Assembly: GCA_023957125.1 (NCBI GenBank)
Contig: JAMLHL010000002.1
Location: 62,001-126,000 of the forward strand
Reading direction: 5' to 3'
Source: Chitinophagaceae bacterium
GTDB lineage: Bacteria; Bacteroidota; Bacteroidia; Chitinophagales; Chitinophagaceae
Length of the DNA stretch: 64,000 bases
The notes beneath the pieces are model-generated. The model did not search any database, had not been told where the DNA came from, and saw only the letters and a program-made list of their open reading frames with translations. Shown piece after piece: positions 49,519 to 60,400 of this stretch. The number at the start of each line of letters is the position of its first letter. Position 1 is the stretch's first letter. The position numbers and the translations under genes are program-made.

Positions 49519-51777
49519 CTATTTTATTTTTTGAATATCTTCCTTTACGTTTTCAGGAAGGTTCAGGAAGGTCAATACCGCTCTGATCTCTCCGTGCGAA
49601 AAGTCGTCGCCTAATCTTTCTTTAACGGGCGATGTGGCATTCCCGGCATTCGTCTCCTCGATGGCTTTACGAATAACCGCTATTTTTTCCTCTGTAATGA
49701 TATCCGTTATTTTAATTTCGCCGGTGGGGATAAAACCCGACAGGTGCCCCTCTATGGTACCGGTTGTCAGTTCCCTGATCCGGGCAATCTCCCCGATGCT
49801 TTTGCCTTCTTTGAACATGGCAAGGCTCATCCGCCGGGTATCGCCTTTTTGGGGCTTTGCAGTAATGGCTTCCGATATTGCGGGGGAAGTATTGGTGGTT
49901 TCGTTATCCTTCCGGTTTTGCTCAGCAATGGACTGAAGCAACGCCGAAGGGTGAATGCCCTGTAACAGACCTTCGGTGAGTGGCGTCGCCTGCATGACCC
50001 GCTGTTTCTTCCGGATCAGATCTATTTCCAGGTTGCGAAGCTCGCCCAGGTATTTCTTTACCTTCTTTTTCATCTTTATCTGGTTGACATGCTCCTTTAT
50101 TGACGCCAGCATTTCATCCAGGACCCCGGAAAAATAATCAGCAGCAGCCTTCACGCGTTCGTGCAATCTGTCAAATCCTTCCCGGGGGGTGTTGGTGATA
50201 AGCTGGTGCAGTTGCTTCTGAAACTTTTCACTTACCTCCAACTGCGACGACATCATGGTCAGCATCCGTTCCGCCCACTTAACAGCCGCGTTTTTTTCGG
50301 GAATCTGGATCTGGGCATATATCCCGTAATGATTTTGAATATTTTCAAACAGTTTCTCAAAACGGAAAATCTCTATCAGCAGATCTGCCAGGTATTGCTT
50401 TTGTTCCCGGTGTAAAGTCTGTTCAATCTCATCGCCGGTCATTTCATTTCCGGCAAACTGCAGCACCCGCGGATCGGTATGAATGCTTCCGGATAAAATC
50501 CGGGAATGTAAAATCAATCCGTCCAGAGATGTCAGCCTGCTCAGTGCTACATATACCTGTCCGGGGGCAAAAGAAGCGCCGGCGTCAATGATCGCTTTGC
50601 TGAAGGTAAGACCCTGGCTCTTATGGATGGTAATGGCCCAGGCCAAACGAACCGGGTATTGGGTGAAAGTACCCAATTCCTTTTCTTCAATTTTATCTTT
50701 TTCATTGTCATACTGATATTTTATATTTCTCCAGGTTTCTTTCTCCAGTAAAAATTCCTCTTTCGTGTCTGTAAATTGTATATAAATTTTCTCGCTGATA
50801 ATACGGCTTACAACGCCGATTTTCCCGTTATAGAATCGTCGCGTCTCGCCCTTGTCGTTTTTGATGAACATGATTTGTGCGCCCGGTTTCAATTTCAGCA
50901 CCCTGTCTGCCGGCAGGGCCTTATCGTTGAATTCACCGGTAAGCTCACCTTCAAATGATGCGATCTTTCCGGGCAGTTTGTCCAGCTCGTGGCGGTTTAC
51001 CTGGTCGGCCCGCGCATTGTGCGTAGTCAGCATAATGTAGTTTTCTTCCTTAGGCGGTTCAAACCCCGGCCGGTAATATTGGTGCAAACATTCGATATCC
51101 GCGGTTTGCACCCGGTTGTTGCGGATATTATTCAGGATATGAATAAATGCCGCTTCATTTTGCCGGTAAATTTTCTTCAGTTCCAGGTAAACCGGGGGAT
51201 TTTCTTTTACAACCAGTGCATCAAAAAAGAAAGGGCTTTTGTAAATCGTCTGCAGGATTTCCCATTCCTCGTTGCTGACCACCGGAGGCAATTGAAAAAG
51301 ATCGCCGATATACAATACCTGAACCCCTCCGAAAGGTGTCATTGCCTGCCGCCGAACATATTTCAGGATAGCGTCAATGGCGTCAAGCGTATCTGCCCGC
51401 ATCATGCTTACTTCGTCTATGACCAGCAGATCCAGCTCCCGCATCAGTTCCCGTTTGCTTTTGGTTAGTCGGAGGTTTTTAAAAAGGGCATGTTCATTCA
51501 GCGCCCGCGAATCGGTTCCTAAAGATTGGCGCGTGGGCAGATAGGGGCCAAACGGAAGCTGGAAAAATGAATGAAGGGTTGTACCGCCGGCATTAATAGC
51601 TGCCACCCCGGTAGGGGCTACCACCGCCATCTTCTTTAAACAGTTTTCCCGGATATAACGTAGGAAGGTCGTTTTTCCCGTACCTGCTTTTCCGGTTAAA
51701 AAAACAGGTCTGTTGGTTTGGTTTACAAACTGAAGCGCCCGCTGGAAATGGATGTTGGTGGTGTCGTAAGTGTTCAT
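49519..51777 (-). CDS. PIF1-like helicase with C-terminal HTH
   Basis: A superfamily 1 DNA helicase of 752 residues from the ATG at 51777 (MNTYDTTN). Walker A is GKAGTGKTT near residue 31. FSGV-type VAPTGVAAINAGGTTLHSFF, the Walker B LLVIDEVSMMRAD and the late motif AWAITIHKSQGLTFSKAIIDAG follow, all typical of PIF1/RecD-like enzymes. Residues about 630–700 form an HTH_40-type domain (RMSLAMFKEGKSIGEIARIRELTTGTIEGHL), as found at the end of RecQ. It probably unwinds structured DNA during repair or replication. The tail region is charged and coiled. Confidence 0.92.
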   Translation of the reverse strand: MNTYDTTNIHFQRALQFVNQTNRPVFLTGKAGTGKTTFLRYIRENCLKKMAVVAPTGVAAINAGGTTLHSFFQLPFGPYLPTRQSLGTDSRALNEHALFKNLRLTKSKRELMRELDLLVIDEVSMMRADTLDAIDAILKYVRRQAMTPFGGVQVLYIGDLFQLPPVVSNEEWEILQTIYKSPFFFDALVVKENPPVYLELKKIYRQNEAAFIHILNNIRNNRVQTADIECLHQYYRPGFEPPKEENYIMLTTHNARADQVNRHELDKLPGKIASFEGELTGEFNDKALPADRVLKLKPGAQIMFIKNDKGETRRFYNGKIGVVSRIISEKIYIQFTDTKEEFLLEKETWRNIKYQYDNEKDKIEEKELGTFTQYPVRLAWAITIHKSQGLTFSKAIIDAGASFAPGQVYVALSRLTSLDGLILHSRILSGSIHTDPRVLQFAGNEMTGDEIEQTLHREQKQYLADLLIEIFRFEKLFENIQNHYGIYAQIQIPEKNAAVKWAERMLTMMSSQLEVSEKFQKQLHQLITNTPREGFDRLHERVKAAADYFSGVLDEMLASIKEHVNQIKMKKKVKKYLGELRNLEIDLIRKKQRVMQATPLTEGLLQGIHPSALLQSIAEQNRKDNETTNTSPAISEAITAKPQKGDTRRMSLAMFKEGKSIGEIARIRELTTGTIEGHLSGFIPTGEIKITDIITEEKIAVIRKAIEETNAGNATSPVKERLGDDFSHGEIRAVLTFLNLPENVKEDIQKIK

Positions 51778-51840
51778 GTTTCTCAAAGATAAAAGCTATT
51801 GTCAAGATAACGATTTGTAGTATAATCCCTACATTTATTT

Positions 51841-52119
51841 TTATTCAAATTGGACGTTATAATAATATAAGCTACTACATTCTATTGGATCGGAATATCC
51901 GAATTTTGCACCCGAAGTTTGAATTGGCTCCCAATCCCAGATGTTATCCGTCCCCCTGAAAATTTTTGAAACTATTGTCCCTATCCCTAAGTCAAACATG
52001 AGAAACATCCCTAACCCCTTATGCCAGAGGACGGATATAGCATTTGATATTAACCCATTGGACTGACCTTTAACCACAATCTCCGCTACTGAATATCTGT
52101 CTTCTGGCTTTTTATGCAA
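51841..52119 (-). CDS. Hypothetical 92-residue protein
   Basis: A 92-codon frame with ATG start, not recognised. The sequence (EDRYSVAEIVVKGQSNGLISNAISVLWHKGLGMFLMFDLGIGTIVSKIF…) has mixed hydrophobic and polar residues, a WDWEP core and no signal peptide. It lacks a promoter match in the 96 bp that separate it from the next gene, which is divergent. It could be a small orphan or the end of a decayed gene. Confidence 0.4.
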   Translation of the reverse strand: MHKKPEDRYSVAEIVVKGQSNGLISNAISVLWHKGLGMFLMFDLGIGTIVSKIFRGTDNIWDWEPIQTSGAKFGYSDPIECSSLYYYNVQFE

Positions 52120-52248
52120 TCCTTCATTCGTGCATCAGCCTGTTGCGCGGCGCTGTTTATTTCTCCGTAATCATCCCCGGTAAGTTATACTATTAATGCC
52201 TTCGGGGCGTTTTCAATGGGATGTAGTCATAATGTAAAATCGGATAAG

Positions 52249-53295
52249 ATGAAACGCCCTGTTTTTTTTATTTTAATTTCAATAGGTTTATACTCTTGCG
52301 CTTCTACCGAGTTGGTACGGCTAAGTGTGTTGGAACCGGCACCTGTAACCGTTCCTGGAAACGTAAAGCGAATTGGCTTGCTGGACCGGAGTGAAATAAT
52401 GCCGCAAAACAAAGCGATGGATGTCGTGGACAAAGTTTTTTCGCTGGAAGGAAAGGACCTGGACAGCGAGGGCGCCCTGGCGAGTATCCGGGGGTTGCAG
52501 GACGAGCTGCTTAAGAACGGCCGGTTTACCGAAATCAGGATGATAAAAGATACGGGGGTTTCGAGCCTGGTTCCCGGCATATTTCCACTGCCGCTGTCGT
52601 GGGACCAGGTAGAAAAAATATGCAGGGCTAATAATGTGGATATACTTTTTGCCCTTGAATTGTTTGATACCGATTCTAAAGTTTCCTATGCAGCCAACCC
52701 CGTAACCGTCAATACTCCTTTGGGCAAAGTGCCGGGTATAGAGCATGTTGCTACAATGCACACCACGTTAAAGGCAGGGTGGCGTATTTACGATCCCGCG
52801 GAACAAATAATACTGGATGAATTTCCGATTGTGGAAAATATGGTATTTACGGGCAGAGGTATCAACCCCGTGAAGGCAGCAGGCGCTTTGATTGAGCGGA
52901 AAGAAGCCCTGAAGCAGGTGGGTAACAAATCCGGCAGGGATTATGCATTCCGGATTTTACCGTTCTGGCTGAGAGTGTCGAGGGACTATTATGTGAGGGG
53001 TACGGATAATTTCAGGTTGGCCCGCCGGAAAGCTCAAACAGGTAATTGGGATGGCGCCGCATTGCTTTGGGAAAAGGAAACTACCAACGGGAAGGAAAAG
53101 GTGGCGGGAAGGGCCTGTTATAATATGGCCATAATAAATGAAATTAACGGAGATCTCAATAACGCCAAACTATGGGCTCAAAAGGCCTACGAGCGCTACA
53201 ACAATAAACCGGCGCTCCGCTATGTAAACATCCTGGAAAACCGGGCGATAAAAAGAAGCTTGGCCGAACAACAGGAATCCATCACCCGGAATTAA
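52249..53295 (+). CDS. DUF6340 family lipoprotein
   Basis: A lipoprotein of 348 residues from the ATG at 52249 (MKRPVFFILISIGLYSCAS, Cys17); the upstream frame to 52216 is not signal-like. The family is recognised by STELVRLSVLEPAPVTVPGNVKRIGLLDRSE, by ANNVDILFALELFDTDSKVSY, and by DAAKLKA-like tetratricopeptide repeats at the end (GNWDGAALLWEKETTNGKEKVAGRACYNMAIINEINGDLNNAKLWAQKAYE). A role in envelope transport or assembly is possible but not known. Confidence 0.8.
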   Translation: MKRPVFFILISIGLYSCASTELVRLSVLEPAPVTVPGNVKRIGLLDRSEIMPQNKAMDVVDKVFSLEGKDLDSEGALASIRGLQDELLKNGRFTEIRMIKDTGVSSLVPGIFPLPLSWDQVEKICRANNVDILFALELFDTDSKVSYAANPVTVNTPLGKVPGIEHVATMHTTLKAGWRIYDPAEQIILDEFPIVENMVFTGRGINPVKAAGALIERKEALKQVGNKSGRDYAFRILPFWLRVSRDYYVRGTDNFRLARRKAQTGNWDGAALLWEKETTNGKEKVAGRACYNMAIINEINGDLNNAKLWAQKAYERYNNKPALRYVNILENRAIKRSLAEQQESITRN

Positions 53296-53399
53296 CCCAT
53301 CGGATTTCATTCCTTCGCTGTATTGTTATTAACATATTAACCCCGTTGTTTTGTAGAAATGCAATAAGGCTTACCTTTGAATTTATTGGTAATCATATT

Positions 53400-54086
53400 A
53401 TGGCAGATATTATTTTAGAGCTAAAGGATGCGAATATTTACCAGGGGAATTCATTGATTTTAGAAGGAGTAAACATCAGCGTGAACAAAGGAGAGTTCGT
53501 TTACCTGGTGGGTAAAACCGGTTCGGGAAAATCAAGCCTGTTAAAAACCTTGTATGGCGATCTGAAACTGAAGGAAGGAGAGGGGATGGTAGCCGGGCAT
53601 AAGCTGAAGGACATGAACTGGAAAAAAATTCCCTTTCTGCGAAGAAATCTCGGTATCGTGTTCCAGGATTTTCAGCTATTGACCGACCGGACCGTACACG
53701 ATAATCTCAAATTCGTTTTGCGCGCCACCGGATGGAAGGACGAAAAGCTGATAGAGGAGAAGATACAGGATGTATTGGACAAGGTGGGATTGAAAACCAA
53801 AGGATTTAAATTTCCCTTTGAACTGTCTGGCGGCGAACAGCAGCGGGTGGATGTGGCCCGGGCCATGTTGAACTCCCCGAAGCTGATCCTCGCGGATGAA
53901 CCAACCGGGAACCTGGATCCCGAAACCTCTGATGAAATAATGCAGTTGCTGTTTCAGATATCCAAAGGATACGGTACCGCTATCGTGATGGCCACACACG
54001 ATTACCGTGTGATCCGGAAATTTCCGGCAAGAACGATCCGCACGGAAAGAGGAAAAGTGATTGATAATGCCGCTATCTCATTATAG
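53400..54086 (+). CDS. ftsE: Cell-division ATP-binding protein FtsE
   Basis: The ATPase of the FtsEX complex, 228 residues from the ATG at 53400 ([16 protein letters not shown]); the 18-residue extension to 53346 lies in the leader. Walker A is GKTGSGKS (38–45), the signature is LSGGEQQR, Walker B is [14 protein letters not shown], and the switch is ATHDYRV. FtsEX controls septal peptidoglycan hydrolysis. The partner ftsX is not adjacent, as is usual in this phylum. Confidence 0.92.
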   Translation: MADIILELKDANIYQGNSLILEGVNISVNKGEFVYLVGKTGSGKSSLLKTLYGDLKLKEGEGMVAGHKLKDMNWKKIPFLRRNLGIVFQDFQLLTDRTVHDNLKFVLRATGWKDEKLIEEKIQDVLDKVGLKTKGFKFPFELSGGEQQRVDVARAMLNSPKLILADEPTGNLDPETSDEIMQLLFQISKGYGTAIVMATHDYRVIRKFPARTIRTERGKVIDNAAISL

Positions 54087-54120
54087 CGGCCGAAAATTCA
54101 CCAAAACAACTCCCGTCATT

Positions 54121-55236
54121 TTACATAGATTCTTCCCAAAGATCAAAATCCGACTCATTTAGTTTGAGCAACCGGTAATGCCTTTTTAGAGCTACACCCA
54201 GCGGATAGCTCCGATAAGGCAAATTGTATCGCTCGGCCATTTGCTTTAATACCTGTGTGATCTCCGGATAAAAAATATGATGAATATTAGGGAACAGGTG
54301 ATGCACGATGTGATAATTGTAATTACCCAGTACAAAACGACTAAACCAGTTTTCGCCACTCACATCATTAGTGGTCTTTAACATGTGCATAAACCAGGTA
54401 TAGGGTAATTTTCTTTTATCATCCGGTATGGGAAATTCCGATCCCGTGTTGGCATGAGGTGGCAGCAGCACAATCAAAGCGAAAATACTGGCTGTAAAGA
54501 TCATCAGGCAAAATGCAGCAAGAGTTTCTAACCAGGAAATCCCTAATATGATTTTAGGCAATACTACCATGGCTGCCAGGAACACTATTTTAAATATGAA
54601 TAACTTCACAAACTCAACCCGCGGTATAGGCGAGATCAATTTGTGCACCGTTCTTTTCCTGTCAAAAAAGTCCCGGAAATCCCGGACCAGCAACCAGTTG
54701 AACAGAAATAAGGGATAGATGAACGGCAGGTACAGGTGTTGGTACTTATGAAAACGGGAATGACGGGAATGAGGAGACACCCTTATCAAGACACTCTGGT
54801 CTATATCCGTATCCCATCCGTCCACATTCGGATAGTTATGATGGTAACGGATATGACGGGTTTCCCAGATAAAACTGTTGGCGCCCATTAAATCGAACAG
54901 GTATTTGTATAATGCGTTGATACGCCTGTTTTTAAAGATCGTGTAATGCACACTGTCGTGAATAACATTGAGATAATTCAGTGGAATAGCGATCCCCATC
55001 AGGAAATAACAGGTAAATAAAACCCAGGAATGAGTGCCAAAAAGGATGGCTGATGTCCAACAGGCAAAATACATCAGCGGAAACAAAATGGCCTTCCATA
55101 CAATTTCACTTCTTCTTTCGGGTAACAACCGGTTTACGATCTTGCTGGCTTCGACCCTTAATTGCTGAAAAGCATTTTCCGTTTCTTTTGCAAAATAAGG
55201 CTTCTTATCTTTTAATATTTCCTTACTCATAGCCAA
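54121..55236 (-). CDS. Fatty acid desaturase
   Basis: A membrane di-iron desaturase of 371 residues. The three histidine boxes are HDSVH (93–97), HIRYHH (128–133) and HIVHH with HH further on near residue 320. At least four hydrophobic segments surround them. It should introduce a cis double bond into membrane acyl chains, which fits cold adaptation. The ATG at 55236 is followed by another at 55230. It is convergent with ftsE. Confidence 0.9.
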   Translation of the reverse strand: MAMSKEILKDKKPYFAKETENAFQQLRVEASKIVNRLLPERRSEIVWKAILFPLMYFACWTSAILFGTHSWVLFTCYFLMGIAIPLNYLNVIHDSVHYTIFKNRRINALYKYLFDLMGANSFIWETRHIRYHHNYPNVDGWDTDIDQSVLIRVSPHSRHSRFHKYQHLYLPFIYPLFLFNWLLVRDFRDFFDRKRTVHKLISPIPRVEFVKLFIFKIVFLAAMVVLPKIILGISWLETLAAFCLMIFTASIFALIVLLPPHANTGSEFPIPDDKRKLPYTWFMHMLKTTNDVSGENWFSRFVLGNYNYHIVHHLFPNIHHIFYPEITQVLKQMAERYNLPYRSYPLGVALKRHYRLLKLNESDFDLWEESM

Positions 55237-55477
55237 GTTTTTTAGGCGCAGCTATTTCGATTGTAATAACTCCTTATTATGTGCAAGGTAAACAAAAAAA
55301 TATGAAACGGGTTCCAACAGCTTGCGTCCCGGGTCTTCGCAGGCGGGGGAGATAGAACCCGCTACTGGTTGGTGAACGCCGACCGGAATACCACAGACTG
55401 CGCGGAAATTTGAAATTCAGCCATCAAAAATCAGCGCCATACAGCGGAGAAAAGATGAGTGGGATTGCGTTGGTTAT
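55237..55477. other. Intergenic gap with dispersed repeat copy 2
   Basis: No gene. Positions 55372–55410 (plus strand) hold the second copy of the intergenic repeat first seen at 23913–23950 (minus), sharing GTGAACGCC, CCGGAAT and CCACAG. The rest looks neutral. Confidence 0.5.
55372..55410 (+). repeat. Dispersed intergenic repeat, copy 2
   Basis: Shares the blocks GTGAACGCC, CCGGAAT, CCACAG and G(C/A)G(C)GGAAATT with 23913–23950 in the opposite orientation; about 75 percent of positions agree. Confidence 0.6.
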
Positions 55478-56464
55478 TCACTTCCTGTTCTGTCTCAGCC
55501 ACTCTACTGTCTCCCTGATCCCTTCTTCCAGCGGGCGGATTTTATAATCCAGTTCTTTCTCGGCCTTACTGCTGTCTAAAGCCCAGTGGTATTTATACTT
55601 AGCCACCCAGTCCGGGGTGATCATAGGAAATTTGCCGGTCAGTTTTGCATTCCAAAGCATCAGATAGCTGAGCGCGTTAAGCGCAAAAAAAGGCACGTGC
55701 CGCAACTTCATATCTACGCCGCTGACCTTTTTTATAACGGAGATCAGGTCATTGAAGCTGGCATTGACCCCTCCCAGGATATACCGCTCGCCGCTTCTTC
55801 CTTTCTCCATCGCACTGATATGCGCATTCACCACATCATCAATAAAAGGATAGGAGCCGATATCGCCTCCACTGCCTGGGATCAGTTTCCATTTCCTTTT
55901 TATATACAACTCTACGATCTTAGTGATGGGATTGCTGCCGGTATCAAACCCCGGACCATATATCCGCGAGGGATTCAGAATGCATACTTCCATCCCCTGT
56001 TTTGCAAAATCCAGTGCAACCGCTTCGGCCTCGCTTTTCGTGGACTCATATAAATTAAAAAAACCGGTCACCCTCGGATCTGTTTCCGTCATAGGCCTGT
56101 CCCCCGATGGCCCTATCACCCCCGCGGTGGAGGTATATACCACTTTTTGCACGCCGGCGGCGCTTGCTGCGGTCAATACATTTTCAGTTCCTTTAACATT
56201 AAGCCTGTGATAAACCGTTGGATCTTTGGCCCAGGTTCTGGCATAAGCGGCAAGATGATACACCCGGCTCACGCCATTCAAAGCGGTTTTTAAAGATCCG
56301 GGATCGGTAATATCGCCTTTGAATATCTTTATATTGGACTTTTGAAATTCCGGAAGGGTAGGAGTGGATCTGCATAAAACACGGATATCCTGCCCCGTCT
56401 GCGCTAACTGAACAACCAGTTTTGAGCCGATATATCCCGTTCCACCCGTAACTAATAGAGCCAT
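55478..56464 (-). CDS. NAD-dependent epimerase/dehydratase
   Basis: An extended short-chain dehydrogenase of 328 residues. The Rossmann start is TGGTGYIGSKL, and the catalytic YxxxK is YESTK (with Ser/Thr upstream in STAGVIG). The GSGGDIGSYPFIDDVVNAH region is the substrate half. It resembles the dihydroflavonol reductase-like or 3-beta-HSD/NAD-epimerase type group. The substrate is unknown. Confidence 0.85.
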   Translation of the reverse strand: MALLVTGGTGYIGSKLVVQLAQTGQDIRVLCRSTPTLPEFQKSNIKIFKGDITDPGSLKTALNGVSRVYHLAAYARTWAKDPTVYHRLNVKGTENVLTAASAAGVQKVVYTSTAGVIGPSGDRPMTETDPRVTGFFNLYESTKSEAEAVALDFAKQGMEVCILNPSRIYGPGFDTGSNPITKIVELYIKRKWKLIPGSGGDIGSYPFIDDVVNAHISAMEKGRSGERYILGGVNASFNDLISVIKKVSGVDMKLRHVPFFALNALSYLMLWNAKLTGKFPMITPDWVAKYKYHWALDSSKAEKELDYKIRPLEEGIRETVEWLRQNRK

Positions 56465-56741
56465 GCTGTTATTTTATCCAAAGATAATTGCATACGCGCA
56501 GCAGCCGGTGAACATTTATAACAAAATTATTTTTCTCCAAATAAACATTTGTCAATTCAGGGATCGTTTCTTCTTGTAATCAAACAAATAGGCTTCGTTT
56601 TTGAGTGTTTCATAGTAATTACCGCTAAGTACTTTTTGCGTAAAAATGCTACAATAAACTCAAAATTACAATATGTAGCGGCGGTGGGATGTTTCTTTAC
56701 AAATGAAACAGTTCATCTCGCGTTGATAAACATCTCCGGAA
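56465..56741. other. Intergenic gap
   Basis: 277 bp between divergent genes. No recognised gene, repeat or exact promoter box was seen; a plus-strand frame from 56549 overlaps the next gene in another phase and is rejected. Confidence 0.4.
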
Positions 56742-57449
56742 ATGAAAAACACATCGTTAGCTTATCATATTATTTCCATTGCGGCCCTCCTTTCATTTTT
56801 CTTACCTTTTGTCCTGGTATTTATAAAGAAGCTGTTCAAGCCGAGGGCTATTCTCTGGTTTGCGGCTTATTGGTTACTGCAGGGGATCATTAATCTTTTG
56901 TTTATGAGCGATTCCCTGTTTGACAGTAGATTCATGGGCACTTTTCAGCGGATCTTCAATCTTGCCGACGCACCTTTCATGTTGTTTATTTTTTATAAAA
57001 CCATCCCCGTTAAAACCATAAAAATAAGTGTCGGAAAAATGCTACCCGCATTCCTGTCCTCCTCATTGTTTGTAACGGTTTTCACCCGTCTCGACGAATT
57101 CATGGAATCATTGATCGTAGGAGCCGGATTGCTCATTATCCTCGCATATTTAATATGGATCATCCTGCATAATATTAAAAGAATAAAGCCCGATCCCTCT
57201 ACCTATACGCTTCAATTTGTATGCTACGGGTTGTTATTCGAATACGGCATTTCTGTTATTACATTCATCTTCAGCTATCTGATTAAAGACCCTCAAAACC
57301 TGCCCGACAGCCTGTTGATCTATCATTTATCCATTATCATTTCTATCGGACTGGTATCGTATGGATTGATAACCCATCAACCCGTTAAAAAGAAAAACCC
57401 CAGGCCCTTAATGAAGCAGGAGTGGGAATCAGAGATCAGGTATTTATGA
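56742..57449 (+). CDS. Hypothetical integral membrane protein
   Basis: A 235-residue protein with about seven hydrophobic segments (for example IISIAALLSFFLPFVLVFI, ILWFAAYWLLQGIINLLFM, FLSSSLFVTVFT, AGLLIILAYLIWIIL, FVCYGLLFEYGISVITFIFSY, LLIYHLSIIISIGLVSYGLI). The C-terminus is a short basic cytoplasmic tail. It is not recognised as a family member. It is convergent with tamB. Confidence 0.75.
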   Translation: MKNTSLAYHIISIAALLSFFLPFVLVFIKKLFKPRAILWFAAYWLLQGIINLLFMSDSLFDSRFMGTFQRIFNLADAPFMLFIFYKTIPVKTIKISVGKMLPAFLSSSLFVTVFTRLDEFMESLIVGAGLLIILAYLIWIILHNIKRIKPDPSTYTLQFVCYGLLFEYGISVITFIFSYLIKDPQNLPDSLLIYHLSIIISIGLVSYGLITHQPVKKKNPRPLMKQEWESEIRYL

Positions 57450-57464
57450 TTTTTCATCCGCCGC

Positions 57465-60400
57465 TTAATGCAGCATCGTTGAATCGTCTTCTTTTATGGC
57501 TTCCTTGTCTTTTGTTTGTTGCTTTTTCCGTTTGATGTGTTCGGAATCAAATTCCGTCCGGAAGGAAATGCTGCCACCCGCCCGGTTTCTCTTGCCGGTG
57601 GTGGATAGTACGTCAAAATTACTTCTGTAGAAAAAGCTGATCCTGAATTTCCCGTCTGGGGTGATCTTGTATTCGGCTGTAATGTCGGGCAGGAAAAGAA
57701 AATTGGTATTGCCTGTATTGATTACGGGCTGTGAGCCACTGCTTACAAAATTAAAATCACTGCCGAAAGAGATCACCAGCTTATCATTTAGCAACGACTT
57801 TATGAATTGCAAACTGATGTTGTCGCGGGTAAGATTTACGGTATTATCGGTGTATGCACCTGTACCGCTGGGATCAATGGAAGCCCTGGTATAATTGAAG
57901 TTCACGCTGAGAGACGGATCTTTAAAAATATTATAGAGCAGGGTTTTGAGCGAACTGGTAAGATAACCCGAAATATATTCGGAGATGGTGTTGAACGCGA
58001 AGGTGGTGGCATCCGTTTGCTGCACGTTGTACTGACCGATGGGCGCAAAACTCCTGAATACAATGAGATAGGCCACCTGCTTGTTCTTTTCGTTATCATC
58101 ACTGTTGATCCGTTGTAAATCACCCAGCAACCGCTGGCTGTTTTTTACATCACTGTTGGCGGCTAAGGCGATATCAAAATGGATATCGGGCTTGTTCAAT
58201 GAACCCGAAAGTGTACAAAGTACATCTACATCCGTTCTTTCGCTTCTTAACCGGCTTACTTCGGGGTCGGTTACCTGGGCCTGATCGGCATATAGTGAGC
58301 TCAGCTTTACATCGTTGGCCAGGTATTTGGCCCTGATGTTTATCTCGGCTTTATAAGGATCGCCATCCCAGCGTATATAGCTCCCTTCGTTGGGCAAAAG
58401 TTCAAAGGGCTTTTTAAATATTTCCTGGAAACTGAAGCGGTAAAATCCCCTGTCAATAGTATATTTCCCGTTGATGGTGAAAGGAGAACTGGTACCCGTA
58501 TGCATTTTTAAAGTACCGTTGCCCGTGGCTTCTATGATATCACCCGTTACTTCATCGAGGATCATAAACATACGGATATAATTATTGGCAGTAAGATTAA
58601 GATCAATATTCAGTTGTGAAGCGTTATAGCCTATATCCTCAATATTCATTTCTCTTCCGTATTGCTTCCAGACGATGTAATCGGCGTTTGCACTTTCTTT
58701 GGATGAAGAGGAAGTAATATATACGGTAGAGCTGTCCACGGGTTCCCCACTGATGTTCATCCGCATATTATCTTCCGAACCGTTAAATCTGAAACTGGCC
58801 TTACCGATAGCTTTCCCGTAAAACAGGTCATTATCGGAGCGGGTGGTGTTCAGCAATAACAGCCGGTTGGTATTAACGGAAATATTATACGCAAAATGAT
58901 CGAAATTGGCATGTTGAAGGTTGCCGGTAAGGATGGCTGTGTTGCGTTCGTTTTTCCCGTTGCGCGGCAGGGTATCATAAAGTGGAATAGTACCAAAATC
59001 AATCTTCCCGGGAGTAAAAACGATCCTGGCGCTGTCGAACGTATAATAGCACCGCGTGTACAATACTCTCAAACCGGCATCTTTCACATCAATGGAGCCA
59101 ATGTAATCAGGGTTTTTTACATCGCCTTTTACGTTTATATTTCCCGTAGCAAAACCTTTGATATCGCCAAAAACGGAGCCAATATATTTTTCAAGAAAAT
59201 GAATTTTTGTATAGTCAAAATTAGCGTTGGCGTTGATCTCCTGGTGAAGGGAATCTATGATCTCATAGGATCCGGCGATGCTGAAACGGTATTCCCGGTT
59301 GTCTGAAATAGCCTCGTATTTGGCTTTCTTATTATTGCCGTCCCAGGCAGCCGTGATATTGATCATTCCGATGGAATCATTTTCAAAACGAAACTGTTCC
59401 ACGTTCAATTCCGAAGAGACATACATATTGCGAAATGCATCCTCTATCGTAACTACACCCGATGCCATACCTTCCAGCCGGGGCTCTTTGAGTACAAACG
59501 GCACGAAGTCGCCGATATTTACTTTCTTTAGTTCAACCACAATATCATCCCAGGGGCCAACCTCGGAGGGTTTACTCAGCATGGAAATCTCCTGTTCGCC
59601 ATTGCTGAATTTGATATTTTTCGCATCAATCACCGAACGGCTCAGAGTCAATTCTCCTCCCTCATTGATTTTCCATGTCTTTTCATTCAGTACAATGCTG
59701 GAGGGATCGAAATGAATTTTTACGCCGTCGTCCAGGTTGCTGATCTGGGCGGAAAGCCGGGCCTCGTTGATGGTTTGTGTAGCGGCAGTACTGATGTTCA
59801 GGCGCGATATATTGTTGCTTGAAGTGATGGATATTTTACTTTCCGGAAATTGAAGACTGTCGTTTACGGTGGTGTTTCCGATCACCCCGGTTAATTGGAG
59901 GCTGTCCATATTGCCCAGCCCGGTCAAACGGAAATCCTGTACTGCAAGGTTCTTATAAGCCGCGTAGGGGATCATGGTGCTGATAGCCATTACATTGGTG
60001 GCTGAGTTCAGGGAGCCCACAATGGTACTGTTGTTAAATCCTTTCAAGGCCGGGTTAATAAGCCCCAGGTATTGATCAATATTTTTTACATCCAGCTGGA
60101 AAAGAAAGTTCTGATCTTTTATGGCCTTCTCCGGTGGAGGGATATAAGTGGGATAATATTTGTTCAAAAACTGTTTTACAGCCTCCGGCAATTCCCGGAT
60201 ATTGAAGTTCCCGATCAGGAACGCGGAAGCCTCCGTATTGCGCAACTGAAGGATCTTCTGCTGGTCAATTAACTGGGAACTCAACGTAAGCGTATCAAAA
60301 ATAAAAGTCTGGCTATTTTTTGTAACCGCCACATCAAACAACGAAACGGAACCTAAAAAGTCGTCAATGTTGTTACCGTTAAAATTCATATCAAACTTCC

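Noticed and set aside
56549..56893. Plus-strand 114-codon frame
   Set aside because: It overlaps the membrane protein gene in another phase and has no family features.
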